Source: Onchidella celtica (taxonomy: Eukaryota; Mollusca; Gastropoda; Systellommatophora; Onchidiidae). Taken from it: DNA of 64,000 nucleotides. Location of the stretch: positions 38,068,617 through 38,132,616 of the forward strand of contig OZ007582.1 of NCBI GenBank assembly GCA_963931925.1, read 5' to 3'. This document shows, piece after piece, positions 1 to 12,034 of this stretch (position 1 is its first letter; each line of letters opens with the position of its first letter). The notes beneath the pieces were generated by a model. It was not told the origin of the DNA. It worked only from the letters and a program-made list of their open reading frames with translations, and did no database searches. The translations under genes and the position numbers were made by a program.

Positions 1-3000
1 TCTCCACCATTCTGGGCCGTTCCTTGTGGTCAGATTAGCTTCACCTGGGGAATTTTCCTTCTGTCAGCCACCCTTCCACAGTATATGAATGAAGTTCTCA
101 AGTTTGATATAAAATCGGTGAGTAACAAGTACCGTTGTGTTTCCTTTAAATCTGATTTCTACGAAACATTCATTATTTGACATTGCAAAGACAGTGGAAC
201 CTTTGCTGGCACTTACAGTTCATTCCAGTGGTAGTTTTAGCTTATTCCTGCTGCACTAATGAAATCCAGTTGTTTTTTTTACATCACTCCTGAGCTACAA
301 AGCGGTGTTCTGACAGGCCAAGTCTTCATGGTCAGAGTTATATAATGTGAGGTGTTGCCACAAAATTGGTCATCAATGCCGCCCAAGTTGAAAAAATAGA
401 GCAAGATTATAGTTCGTTCACAAAAACAGTTTTTGGATTTTTGTCAATTCAGATTATTTTGTCTGTTATTATATTTTATTAAGAGAATGGTAAACTTATA
501 TCCCAGGCAACTATTTCCTTGATCTTTCCAACATGACCATTTGTGACATGTAACTGATTCTGTCACTTCACATGTACAAGACATCATCAGAAATCATTCA
601 AGTATTATTTGCTATACACACGTCATCTGTATATGAGGTTGTAGACTAAAAATATGGCAAAAAGAAAAAAAGGCGTATGTAGCAAGGCCTCAGGTAAGAA
701 ATAATACAGAAATAATGCGGTAAGATGCAAAGGGAAAGGAAAGACAAATTGAGCTTTTTTCGTAATATGTGGTTGGAGTATGTTTGGTTTGTGATGACTC
801 TGACCTGCCCAAAGAAACGCAAACTTTGTGTGTGCCATGTACTACCTGAATAGTTTATCTTTAAGAAAGGTTACAGGTTAAAGGTTATAACTAGGATGTT
901 GATCATGATGATGCCTTGAGGTCTTTCTTGACAGATGATTTCGGCCATCAGAATTTTTTTCCACCTATTTCATGTTCTTCTTTTTTCTTCTTTCTGGCCT
1001 TTCTTGGCGGGTGATTGGTGGGCATTTCTGGTCCTATCAACCTGTCATCTTTTGTCTATCATTTTGCTTTTTCATAGAACAGTGTGAACATTATAATTGT
1101 GTTGAAAAGATTAATTGTTTGGTAATATGCATGAATGGGAGCAGGATTAATTGATCTTATGTTAACCCATTTTGTAATTTTGGTTCAGCGTCTTAGAGCA
1201 CATAGTTTTTTTTGGAGTTGAGCATTACAAGATAATTATTACGTACATTTACTATTACGAAGTGCTTTCTCCAAACTTGAAACAACTCTGGTTTTTCTTT
1301 TCTTTTGTGTATGTATGTGTTGAGTCATCATCAGAAGGATAGTTGATAATGATGTTGAATATGATAGCAGCGGAAGTATCACTAACCTTTCAGAATGGCG
1401 TGTTCAACATGCTACCATATCTAGTGCTACTGTTTACCACACAAGCAGCTGGCCGCATCAGTGATTTAGTCATTAGGAGAAAATGGCTAAGCCCAGTGGG
1501 TGCTCGCAAACTGTGCATTATTATAGGTAAGAGTGTTTTTTCCTTTTTACAACCTTTTGTCTTATCCAATCTACTAAAACTGGGGTTAGAGAAAGAGGGA
1601 TATATGGGTGTTTATTGTGGAAATTTGAACATTGATATTTGGGTCCATAAGAAAGGCTCATTTCATTTGATCACTTAATTTTAGTGTAACCCTTAGGGGC
1701 TTGTTTCGTTTTGATTACCAACTGAGTGTAAGCAGTAAAGGCTGATTTCATTTTAATCATTAATTTTAATGTTACCAGTAATGGCTTGTTTCATTTTGAT
1801 TATTAATTGAGTAAAAGAATGAAAGGTTCATTTCATTTTGATCATTAATGTAGTTAAACCATTAATGGCTTGCTTCATTTGGATCATTGATTTTTGTTTG
1901 TACAGTGAATTGACAGAAAGTTTCAAGTTCAAGGATTAAAAACTTTGCTAGTCAGATGCTGTAAGCATTTCTGGTTGAATTAGCCATTTTAACATTTTTT
2001 GGGAATAGTCACAAACTGATCACAGAAATTGTGTTTGAGGTAAATTTTGGCTAAATGATCTTAATGGTCACATTTTATACAAATTGAATGCATCTAATCT
2101 AAAGCGTTGCCTTTTGTTTGACAGCAAATCTGACGCCAGCAGCGTTACTGGCAGGCATGAGTTTCCTAGACTGTACACAACCAGATCTGGCCATTACATT
2201 ATTGGTTATTGGCATGAGTGCTAAAGGTTAGTCACTCACTGATCAAACATTGTACCTCTTGTAAATTTGCCATAGTTAATTCATATCAGTAAATCCTCAC
2301 TGTAATGCTGGCTACATATCAATCACCATCATTTTCTGAAATTTTGTCTTGGAAGTATATGTCCATCTCTGAGATCGCAAATAGGCAGCTAGCTCTTAGT
2401 CAGTGAGGGTTGCAGACAACCAGACAGATTAAAAGTTAGTTCTACAATAATGTAGTAAACACACGCTGAATATAATATCTATTTCTGTGAAAGAACTCTC
2501 ATATTTACACAGTTTAGTTCCTTTAAGTGTCTGTGATTTCTGCATTTGATTGAAATGCTGACTTTAACAATGGGCTGCAGTTGTCTGTATGGCTCATGTA
2601 GAATTAATTTCCATCGGGCTTAACCTTTTCGTATTGCGGGGATCACGGCTCTCACAAGCCCACTGTATGTTCCTTTCTTACAGTGGCTATTTACCTGCTT
2701 ATGCACTATTTTGGGGGTGTTTTTGAAAATTCAGATAAAATCTTCTGATCAAGCTAGATATCTATTTGGTATCATTGGAAAGCTTATTCAGAGGAGAATA
2801 ATGACGATCGTATGTTTAAAAACACAAAAAAAACAAAAACAGTAAGTGCTATGTAACCGCATGTTATGCCAGGTGGTGCAGGGTGCAGTGAACGTGTGTG
2901 CAAGTGGCCGTACCTCGAGGGCGATTGGTGTATCGATGGCTTGTAAAACTGCCTACACCTGACAAGTGTGAGTTAATGTGAAAAGGTTAAATCCTATTCT

Positions 3001-5778
3001 AAACTTTTCAATGAATTATTTTTAATTTTCACAAGAGTCAGTATATATGGATTGCAGCTGAGCCTCATACCAGCTTCTAACGTACTTTACACAATGCAAT
3101 TTTCCACAGGTTTCAGCTTGAGTGGATTTCTGGTCCTTCCTTATGACATTGCACCGGCTTTTGCCACTGTTCTAATGACCATTAGCAACAGTTTAGCCAG
3201 TATACCAGGTTTTGTGGCCCCTTATGTGGTGGCCGCCATCACTAAAGATGTGAGTAGTTCTGAGATTCAGAAAGTTGTTGGTGTTGGTTGCATGTCCTGG
3301 TTATGGCCAATTGATCCCCCTTTGCACAGCCCAACAAAGGTCTTCCTGGATCTACAGTTTGGTGTCACCCACAAAGGAAGAATGGTTAAATATAATAAAT
3401 TTCTAGTTTTGGACAATGGGAAAAGCATTATACTCAGAAAGTTGTTGGTGTTGGTTGCATGTCCTGGTTAGGGCCAATTGATCCCCCCTGGCAGAGCCCA
3501 ACAGAGGTCTTCGTGGATCTACAGTTTGGTGTCACCCACAAAGCGAGAATGGTTAAATTTAATAAATTGCTAGTTCTGGACTATGGGAACAGCATATAAT
3601 CAGAAGTAGTAATATTATCTTGCACATCATTGTGAACCAAGAATTGAATTTATCAGAATTTTACTTCATAGGTAGTAAACTTCATAAATAAACTCATTAT
3701 GTTTATTTGAATCATACATTGAGTAAACATGCATCTTTGCTGAAAAATAGTGACTCTGTCTTAACTAGACTTAAATTATAAAACACAAAACAACTTCAAG
3801 AAACATGGTCTGTATCGTAGAAGTATGTTCCAGTCTTTACTTGGTGACAGGAGAGGGAGATCGGGGAGGGAGGGAGGGTTAAAAATGTCCATGGGGTGTT
3901 GGAGGATGTATGGGGGGAAGGCGTGTCCAGGGGAGCTTACACACTCTTTTAATTGAAGGTATTTTGATTTTTTCATGAAAGAAAAGTTTGGTTGTAGTCA
4001 CTTCAAGGATCAGCAAAGAAAGGTGAAGAATTATATCAAAATCACACACATGTAATTAATCAGTCAAATAGGCCAAGCAATATGACATTTATACTCTAAA
4101 TCATTCTGTAGGGGAACTTTTATGGGTGTGGACGGGAATTTTCAACATTATCCAGTTTGAAATTTAGAAGTACTTCAAAGATGTTTTTTCTTTCACTCAG
4201 TCTAAACACAAGACATAATACATGAGACATTAAAGTAAAGGAAAATCAGGGATGAAGCCAAGCATATCACAACCTTAGTTTTTGTTTGTTCCAACTTCAT
4301 TTTTTGCACAACTAAAAAATTGACACTAAATGTTTGCGGCTTTAGTACTATGATAAGTACATGTACTTAGAACAAATCGGAATTGTGAAACGGGTTGACA
4401 AGTGCCACAACGCATTTTAAGCAAGTATCAAAGCGTGCGTTTGTTATATCTTTTCTACATACTAAAAAATTTCCAATTTACAAGAAAAATGGACTTTGCG
4501 ATATGAAAAGCGATGTTGGTGGTCAGAAATTGCAAACTCAAGTGTATGTATTTTATGGATGGTTCCTGCTGTTTGTTAGAGTCGCATTATCGTATTTGCC
4601 AACTGATTCATTTTAGTTTACATGCACGCTGTGCCTGTACATCTGTGTGTTTTGCCTGTGTCTGCTTGGTAGAAAACACGTGGCATGTGCATAAACTGTG
4701 CACGGCACATCCTCTACTTGTTTGCAAACCTTGTCTTGTGTGCCTAGTCAACTTGTCCTGTCTGCTACAAATAGTTGTATATTTAGCTGTTACGTTTTTC
4801 CGACCTTTGTGTGTGGATGCTCAGGTCACCAAGTGGAAGGGAAACAAGTGTGTAGGCTAAGCCAGTCTGATGTCATGGTACAAATATATCTTGTCCAAAC
4901 GCAGAAGTTCCATGGCAGAATACATTGCATCCGACTCTCCTTCCCCAACTGTAGGGGGGTGGTTGGTGGGTGCCTCTGGTAGGTTTTTTTTCTGTCCTGT
5001 CTTTCTGATACATTCTGTCCATCATCTTGGTTTTTCCTGGCACAATGTGAAACTCCCCAACTATAGACTGAGGTTGCTCTGCTTTTCGCAAGATTTTAAT
5101 AATAGCTACAGTTTTGAACTGGGCACTAAAGTGTAAGGATGCTTTCCATGCTTTAAACTGACCCAAACTGTTGTAGCCGAAACGATATACAAAAACTCTG
5201 TTGAAAAATTCTATTATTTTCATCCTTTGCAGAATATATTGTGTAGTTTTATTGCTGTTTATTTCTGTTTTAATCCAGTACTTTACCAGATACAATATCT
5301 TGTTGTCGTTTTTTTTAAAAAGGGCGGGGGTAGGGGGAGGGGGAGTAGGGTACACATAAAAGTTGAAAGTCTTGCTGTGACGCCACAGGTTTTAAAAAAA
5401 TTTTAAAAAAATATTTTGTTGACACAAAAACTATATTTCGCTGAACATGATTTGCCAACCTTCCACAATAAACAGCCATAGGATTTTGTAGGAAAAAGAT
5501 ATTAATTTGTTGTTTCTTGGTCTCCACAGCAAACAAGGGAACAATGGCAGACAGTGTTTTTTCTCACGTCAGGTGTCTACGTGCTTGGTGCTATAGGGTT
5601 TTGTCTATTAGCCCGGGGAGAAGTGCAACCATGGGCCAGGAACCCACCTACCGTCATGGTCATAAAGGAAGGAGGAGCTGAAGAGGCGAAGGAGGATGGT
5701 GTTGATGGAGAAATGGATATATGTACAAGAGAAAATGACAGTAGAGAAGAGAAAGAACGTATGTTGACAGAGTTATGA
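1..5778 (+). CDS. SLC17 family (sialin/vesicular anion transporter-like), 3' half, five exons
   Basis: The coding exons are 1-117 (cut by the window edge), 1394-1526, 2125-2226, 3110-3249 and 5530-5778. Each junction has a good donor (GTGAGT, GTAAGA, GTTAGT, GTGAGT) and a pyrimidine-rich AG acceptor. The phases are 0, 1, 1 and 0, and the frame stays open for 246 residues to TGA at 5776-5778. The peptide covers about the last six membrane helices of a 12-helix MFS transporter. The stretch SPPFWAV...QYMNEVLKF, the GFSLSGF...DIAPAFATVL segment and the final REQWQTVFF...LLARGEVQPWA resemble the C-terminal half of SLC17A5 and its relatives. That family carries sialic acid, acidic amino acids, phosphate or other organic anions across lysosomal, vesicular or plasma membranes. 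The substrate cannot be decided here because the N-terminal half is missing. After the last helix comes an acidic cytosolic tail rich in E, K and D, ending MLTEL. Family placement is strong from recalled similarity; the paralogue is not assigned. Confidence 0.88.
1655..1908. repeat. About 42-bp diverged tandem repeat in SLC17 intron 2
   Basis: About six units of roughly 42 bp begin with GGCTTGTTTCATTTTGAT or a variant such as GGTTCATTTCATTTTGAT. Alternate units resemble each other more than their neighbours do, which suggests the ancestral unit was a dimer. It lies in the intron between 1526 and 2125 and is non-coding. Confidence 0.6.
2624..2986. mobile_element. 363-bp MITE-like element flanked by TTAA (SLC17 intron 3)
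   Basis: The left end is TTAA followed by CCTTTTCGTATT. The right end reads GAAAAGG followed by TTAA, and its reverse complement begins CCTTTTCACATT. The terminal inverted repeats match at 10 of 12 positions, and the flanking TTAA (2620-2623 and 2987-2990) would be the target-site duplication. TTAA duplication is characteristic of piggyBac-type transposition. There is no ORF, so the element would be non-autonomous. Superfamily assignment is an inference from the TSD only. Confidence 0.6.
3267..3600. repeat. 167-bp direct tandem duplication in SLC17 intron 4
   Basis: The block at 3267-3433 is repeated at 3434-3600 with about 90% identity by eye. Both start TCAGAAAGTTGTTGGTG and contain GATCTACAGTTTGGTGTCAC. 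It begins only 17 bases after the 5' splice site at 3249/3250, so the donor itself is not duplicated. Non-coding. Confidence 0.8.
4100..4255. repeat. Decayed copy of the 22.5-kb MITE-like repeat
   Basis: This intronic segment contains CCAGTTTGAAATTTAG, then TTCAAAGATGTTT, TTTCACTCAGT and ACATTAAAGT in the same order and spacing as 22486-22732. The terminal sequence is degraded and no flanking TTAA is left. It is an old dispersed copy rather than conserved regulatory DNA, as far as can be seen. Confidence 0.5.
4265..4455. repeat. Dispersed repeat shared with 55785-55980
   Basis: Shared blocks in order: TTGTTTGTTCCAAC, TTTTTGCACAACT, ATGTTTGCGGCTTTAGT, GGAACTGTGAAAC or a variant of it, CATTTTAA followed by CAAGT, and GCATTTGTTATA or a variant. 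The two copies are about 51 kb apart in the same orientation. No ORF of note. Identity as a known element could not be recognised. Confidence 0.55.
4945..5060. repeat. Short dispersed repeat, relatives at about 965-1085 and 47810-47915
   Basis: The three segments share a GGTGGTTGGTGGGTGCCTCTGG-like stretch (compare GGGTGGTTGGCGGGCGCTTC at 47.8 kb), followed by a C/T-rich run with TCATTCTGT or variants and then GCACAATGTGA or a variant. The 1-kb copy is the most decayed. Probably a short interspersed repeat; class unknown. Confidence 0.4.
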
Positions 5779-6387
5779 TTGTAAGATCTTTGTGAAAATG
5801 TATGTGTCTTCAGTTGTCCAGAAATCAGCCAGAAAAAAGAAACTGGTTAAATTTTCACGAAGATTTACAGGATGGAGAAACTGTGTGGTTTGATACGAAG
5901 ATAAAGTTTATCACAATAGCTCAGGGAAAGAGACACAGAGAGGAAAAGAGAGACAGAGAGGGTGGGAGCAGAGAGGCTAAAAGAGAGGGCGAGAGAGAAT
6001 TACAAAGGCTGGAGGACTGAGGAGGGTATATTTTATCGACAAGATTCTGCAAACATGAGCTAGAACAGACAGAGCTGTATTTTTCAAAGACAAAAATCAT
6101 GACAAAGGCCCATAATGTTATCATTGTTTTTGTCATTTGTGTTGCTATCTTTTGCTTTCCAATACAAATCTTGTAAGAACAACTGACAGAAACATATGGG
6201 TGTATTTGCATTTTGGTGATACATGTGAAAAGTTAATGAGCAAAGAGTACTGCTAAGATATGTCTTGTGTGGTATGACTGATCATGACAATGTTGCCTTA
6301 TTAGGCTGCAAATGGAAAAAGATAGCACCTTCAGTGGTATATATTTTTATGTTAGTACTCTAAAATTGTAGATGAATGAAGTCTCAG

Positions 6388-6621
6388 TCTGTCTGTCTGT
6401 TTGTTTGTCTGTCTTTGTCTGTGTCTGTCTGTGTCTGTCTGTCTGTCTGCCTGCCTGCCTGCCTCCTGTCTGTCTGTCTGTCTGCCTGCCTGCCTGTCTG
6501 TCTGTCAGCCTGCCTGCCTGTCTGCCTGTCTGTCTGCCTGCCTGTCTGTCAGCCTGCCTGCCTGTCTGCCTGTCTGCCTGCCTGCCTGCCTGCCTGTCTG
6601 TCTGTCTGTCTGTCTGTCTGT
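6388..6621. repeat. Interrupted (TCTG)n/(CCTG)n microsatellite, about 230 bp
   Basis: Nearly pure tetranucleotide tract mixing TCTG and CCTG units, with a few interruptions such as TTTG and TCAG. It lies in the predicted 3' UTR of the transporter. It creates Cys/Leu/Ser/Val-rich ORFs in all three frames that should not be annotated as genes. Confidence 0.9.
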
Positions 6622-6895
6622 TTTAAGTTCCCCACTCCCATTGCCTCTTTTTCTTCTATGGTACAAGCCTGGTGCTTGATCTGCCACAGTCTACAGAAGT
6701 CAATATCACCAAGATCACTTGGTGCAACTTATATCATGTCACTTTCATTTGAAGTGTAAGATTGCTGGTCTCTCCCCCAGTCCTTTCTTGTTTCCGTGAG
6801 CCACATGCTTTCAGAAGAGACATATTTGTAGTGTGATGTGTCTGTAAATACATGTATAATGTGTGTGGATGTGTGTAGATGTGTGGTTGTGTATC

Positions 6896-6975
6896 TGAGA
6901 GAGAATGAGAGAGAGAGAGAGAGAAAGAAAGAGAGAGAGATAGAGAGAGAAAGAGAGAGAGACAGAGAGAGAGAG
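6896..6975. repeat. (GA)n-rich microsatellite
   Basis: About 80 bp of almost pure GA dinucleotides with scattered A or T interruptions, in the same predicted 3' UTR. Confidence 0.9.
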
Positions 6976-7391
6976 TGTAGTATAACACCCATGATAATAG
7001 TATCTGTGGTATGTTTGATGAATTATTCTTTTGCATTGTAAAAACCTTCACAAATCCTTTCAAAAGATATTGAGAAGCCCTTACTTTGAGGTTGTGGTGA
7101 TTAATATTTCCATGATCATGGTGCTGCTGAAAATAGAGGTATAATATTACATAATAATATGTATTGATTTCATTTTTCTTGTAGTGGGATGTTGAAAGAG
7201 AATGTGAGCAAGTGCATTAAAATGTTATTTTTCTAATCAATTTTGTATTCCATAGGAGGATCCGTCGCTCTGTATACAGGTGTATTTTGTGTGCCCTATA
7301 AGGCATAACACTATTTATACAGTCTGTGTTCATTTGTAATTGTTTATATTTCAGAACTGGAATGATTTTAATAGTGACTGAGAATCTATTG

Positions 7392-7397
7392 AATAAA
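7392..7397 (+). terminator. Candidate poly(A) signal for the SLC17 gene
   Basis: AATAAA in TTGAATAAAGCAGTG. A second AATAAA lies about 25 bases further on. A T/G-rich stretch with TTGTTGTGCGTTGTGT follows, as expected of a downstream element. Confidence 0.5.
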
Positions 7398-7415
7398 GCA
7401 GTGATATCCCATGCT

Positions 7416-10400
7416 CAAATAAATTTTGTTGTGCGTTGTGTATTTTTCAGATTTTCATGTAAGATTATTAATTGGAATGATCATCGGAAAGAGCCATTTC
7501 CTTTAAGACATTTTTTTCCTTGGGCGGTGCATTAATTTGTTATGCAGTGGGATGGGTTAACTGAATGCCATTGAATGGCTATTGATTAAATCTCAACTTG
7601 ATTCAGACTCTGAAAGTTTAAAGATGTTGCCTGCACAAAGCACAAAAACTCCATTGTTAATATCAAGAAATGATTTGCTCCCGCCCAAGAACAACATAAA
7701 AAAATTAACGGACAAACAAAGGCTTGGAATTGAAGCAAATGTTGACAATCTCCGGCCATGCAGGGGAATGCTTCTTTCTGGTGTGTAATCTGGATGTTCC
7801 CTCCTTTCTTCGATGATCATCATAAATTAAGACAATGCTAACTGTTTCAAAGAAAAGGGGGCGGGGGAGACATCTGCAGGTTCCGACCACCCTATCAAGA
7901 TATCCTATACCCATGAAATATAAAAGCTATAAGTTATTAGCTTTGGGATTTGGATATTGTATGATATAGGTTTAGGGTGTCTTGACTAGGCGATTGGGAT
8001 GTATGGAACTCTGTGGAAACATAGCTACAAGTTTAATATGGTGTTTGTATAATTCGATAAAAATCGTAAACGTAAATTCTGGATATTTACTTCATAATCT
8101 CTATTCTCTCACTGACTAGTAATCAAATAGGTGAAGAAATTATGCATATCTTTATAATTAGATGGAATGTTAAGAAAGTAGAAGTTTATATTGTTACTAT
8201 TTACTGTTGGTGAAAGAAATATTTTCACTGTCAAGAAAAGATGGAGAAGATTTAAAAATTGTTTGAAAAAGAACAAAAACAAAAAGGAAATCCAGACGTA
8301 AGCTGGAATAAAAATAGTCAGTTACAGGCTTTATGAGTAGAATCTTCGAGACAGAACACTTAGATCTAATGTACCAAGAATCAGCATCACTTTACCCACC
8401 CTCAGAAAAGCACTTTTTTTTTTTTCATCCGCTCTTCATGAAGCTCACGTTACCGTGTATTGACTCGGTACACTGGCCAACACAGCCGAGTCCAGTGAGC
8501 CAAATAAGGGAAATAACCGCAGAAGGGGGGGGGGGGAATGCACGCAGCAGTTACGAGTTAATTTATCTTGTTGCTTGTGTAAACTTACAATGTTGTGTAA
8601 ACTTACAATGTTTAGATTGATTTCTTGCAAAAGTTGTTTTCAAAATGCCGCGTTGAAAGTCCACATTAACGTACAGAAAGAATTTGGCCTGTTAGCTCTT
8701 CATTGATCTGGCTCGTTTATCCGCCGTTTATGCACGGAATAGAAGTTTTCAGGTCCGGTAACAATGAGAATGAAATGGAATAAGGAAAATGCAGTAACAA
8801 CGGGCTGAAATATTTACATTTCAGTATAGATAGATAGTTTCCCCCATATACTCTGACAAAATTGTTGCGATCATTTCGTCAAAGAAATAATTACTGTGGC
8901 AAACAAACCAAACTTAACCCTCACACAAACTCCAACCCTTCCAAAATACAAAACAAAAAACGTGTATTTCGTTCGAAAGAAATGATGGCTTCATCTATTA
9001 TAACAATATTTTTGTTTTCCTGTTTTGAGGGAAACATTAGAATGGAACAATAATGAAGATTGTCACTGGAATGTCTAATTCAGTAACTGAATTTCAATGA
9101 AAACACATTTTGCAGGCCATTTTACATGTACTCAGTAGGCCTACCCATAGTAATTTATAGACATGGCTTACATTTCAGTCAGAATACCGCCCTTGCAGAC
9201 AACGTACATGTACCAAATCGTACGAAAGTTTATTTCCTATTTAACCTTGTTCTTATTGCTGTGGCATCAGCAAACAGTTATCTTACCATTCGAGATAGCA
9301 TTCAGTATGAGGAATTACTGACGCTATTCACACATTAACCGAGAAGTGTAAAATTTATTCATAATTTTTCTTGTTTTTGTAAGTCCCAGAACGCGGTCTG
9401 AGAAATAAAATGAAAAAGTATGATTACATGACACGGGTATTGTTTTTCCCACACATTGCTGTAAATTTGAGATGACGGAAAAAAAACAACAACAGCGCAG
9501 ACGCAACGAACTCTCTCAATTTCCCAGCCCCTCCCCTCAGACACTTCCGGTCAATGCCCAGTTTCAAGCACGTTCTCCAAACGCAGTGATGTCAGCTTAT
9601 GCTCTAACTCGTACTGTTCACGTTCTGCAATTCTCACCCCACGATGAAACTATTCAGAGTAGACAAACATTTTCTTTCATGTCAAAACAGAAAATTGGTG
9701 ATTGTGAAGTACAAAGTTAAGTGGCAGTGGCATGGAATTGGGGGGTGGGGGGGGGGGGGTTGAACTAGGCTTAATAAACGACCTGTCGACTGACTTGTGA
9801 ACTCGGGGTCTGATGCTGGCTATCCTAAACTGAACCAAACCAAACACATTATTGTAATGAAAAGGGAGAGGCATGGTAGGGACAAGCGGGAGAAAGGAAA
9901 TCCCAGCAAGCAGTCTTATTCTTAGACGATGAAATACCTCTTGAACTATATTTATAAAATAATATTATGCTCAAGTCAATGATTACAGTAAATCGACATT
10001 AAGCATCTCTGCGTAACGGATGGCTTAGTTCCATGTCTCTTGAAGTCACAGCTTTTTTTTTTTTTTAAATTCTTCGTGGTAATGTTTAATTGAAATGCAA
10101 CTAAACAGCTACATGGAAATTCCTTGACGTCACAGAACCATTGCTTTTCTGATTTTCACACGAACAAAAATTAGTCGTGCTTAAATGTCACCAGAAATTT
10201 GCATGGCTCAGTGCGTCACAGTTTCATTTCACAAATTAAATATACCGATTAATCAGTTGTTTCAGTATTTGATACGTCTCATTTACTTCACCAAAGTTAG
10301 ACACATGTATCTTGATACTTCCTCGCAGTGTGGTGCTGCTATTCTGGAAAAAGCTTAAAAACCCCTAGAATTGCAAGTTCTGAGCGATCATGTGAAAACC

Positions 10401-10422
10401 AGTTTTTGGTTTTTAATTTCAT
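7416..10422. other. Intergenic stretch without recognisable gene
   Basis: No ORF here resembles a known family and none has convincing splice-linked neighbours. Contents seen: an 18-bp direct doublet near 8575-8612 (TGTGTAAACTTACAATGT twice), a G-run at about 8526-8536, and a longer G-rich run near 9740-9760. Otherwise ordinary A+T-rich sequence. Confidence 0.5.
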
Positions 10423-11291
10423 AGATGAGATACCCTGTTTTGTCTGAGATAAACCTGTGAGCCCACCGTTACTATAGATTTCATGCACACCACAGCACTA
10501 AGCACTCTAAGGGAATACCCGCACGGAACTGAACGCGTATTAATATCGTTTCCAATGCGGTGGGCATACTACAGGAAGCCAAAACAAAGATCTTTGTATT
10601 TTACATTTTTACAACTTTTATTTAGAAATACCTGAAACTTGAATCCACATAATCGGTCGACACAAAAGTGATTGGGCTGTATTTGTTAATTCAGAAAATT
10701 AACTTCATAACTTTTTAAACTGTCATTTAGGCTGTAGCGTAGAGCATAGAATAGAAAGGGCCAAAATTGCACCACAATGAATTACTCCCGCTACATTTTT
10801 TTTTTCTTATAATAAGACTAGATGAAGTTCCCGGCATTATCTGGGATAAACCTGTGGACCCACTGATCCATCTTTCTCTTTTTAGTCTAGAAAACTTCCC
10901 ATTTCATTGTACAGTTTTACTACAGATTTCATGCGCACCAGAGCACTTAATTTAGCACTCATTTCTGGTAGGGAAATTGCCCGTACCGAATTGAACGCGT
11001 ATCAATGCATCGTTTCCCGTGCGGTGGGCTTACCATAGGGAGCCAAAACAAAGATCATTATATCTTACATGTTTACACCTTTTTAAAATATTTAAAAATA
11101 CCTGAAACTTGAATCAACACAATCGGTCGATGCAAAAGGGATTGGGTTGGATTAATTGACACTTTGGAAAATTAAAACTTTATCATTGTTGAATCTGTCA
11201 TTTAGGCTGTAGCGTCGAGCAAAAAAGGGGTCAAAATTGCAGCACATTGAATTACTCCTGCCACTATCTTATTTATTTTTTTTATAATAAG
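10423..11291. repeat. About 400-470-bp tandem duplication upstream of the chitin-binding gene
   Basis: Copy 1 (10423-10819) and copy 2 (10820-11291) share, in order, ATAAACCTGTG, CAGATTTCATGC or a near variant, GAACGCGTAT, CGGTGGGC, AGCCAAAACAAAGATC, ATACCTGAAACTTGAATC, AATCGGTCGA and TCATTTAGGCTGTAGCGT. Copy 2 carries about 60 extra bases near its start. Divergence is moderate. It ends roughly 850 bp before the predicted start codon of the next gene. Confidence 0.75.
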
Positions 11292-12026
11292 ACACAAAAT
11301 AGTTGTCTCTGATAATAAGTATCTTTCTGTCTTATTGGCATCCTTATATTTGAGGAACTGGGTAAAGCTATCTCATATATGATATACATGCTGGTACCCT
11401 TTAACTGTAATTAATTGCAATTATTATCCGATGAATGCAAGTGAACACTCACTCTTAACAAGAACATTGCAGGTCCACCGCACAGTGCGGGGAAGCGAAG
11501 GGCCGAAATAGCTTTTTTAATGGAGATTAAAAAGAGTGTTCATTATTAAATCCTCCTTTATTGATATGAAATTCTTTTAAGCATTCCCAACACCAGTGCG
11601 CTCTCTAGTTACATGACTTGAAAAAAACGAGGTTGCAGCACACCTAAACAAAGTATTGACTTAACAAATTCTTGTCCCCTGGATCTTGTACCTGACCCTC
11701 TGTTGTTATTATTTTCCTTGCTTGGCTCCTTTTGTTGAGTTGCGTGTCTTGCGTGTAAACTTGACGAGAAGGTGAGTTGTCGCCCCTAGTTTGACCAGGT
11801 TGTGTCAAACCATACACTTTGTCATGACGACGGCGGTCCCAGTTCGATGTTTGTGTACAGCAGCACAGAGACAAGAAGTCCGAACCAGTTGTCCCTTTTC
11901 CGTAAACTTTTGCACTCAGATCTGATTTGGCCCTGTTTGTCACCCGTTTGATTTCGAAATTTTTTTCAATGGCACTGTCTTTGTCAACAGTTAACAATGA
12001 AAATATTTGAATGGATGGCTCGCTGA

Positions 12027-12034
12027 TTTATACA
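12027..12034 (+). promoter_or_regulatory. Possible TATA-like box of the chitin-binding gene
   Basis: TTTATACA lies about 115 bases upstream of the ATG at 12143. A start about 30 bases downstream would give a 5' UTR of about 85 nt. Position and composition are the only support. Confidence 0.2.

Larger units (their letters stand above)
5779..7415 (+). other. Predicted 3' UTR of the SLC17 gene
   Basis: From the stop codon at 5776-5778 the first canonical AATAAA that I find on the + strand is at 7392-7397, so the UTR would be about 1.6 kb. It holds two long simple-sequence tracts (6388-6621 and 6896-6975). ORFs here are low-complexity artefacts. The end is a prediction; an earlier non-canonical poly(A) site is possible. 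Confidence 0.5.

Noticed and set aside
4873-5355. 160-codon minus-strand ORF in SLC17 intron 4
   Set aside because: Covers a dispersed repeat and a C-run (poly-Pro start), with no recognisable domain.
6372-6759. Overlapping Cys/Leu/Ser/Val-rich ORFs on both strands
   Set aside because: They are read-throughs of the TCTG/CCTG microsatellite, open in several frames at once.
6729-7063. Leu/Ser-rich minus-strand ORFs and a Glu/Arg-rich plus-strand ORF
   Set aside because: Produced by the GA microsatellite.
11644-11997. 117-codon minus-strand ORF just upstream of the chitin-binding gene
   Set aside because: No family resemblance, no signal or domain, and no supporting splice sites. Left as unassigned sequence, though a small gene is not excluded.
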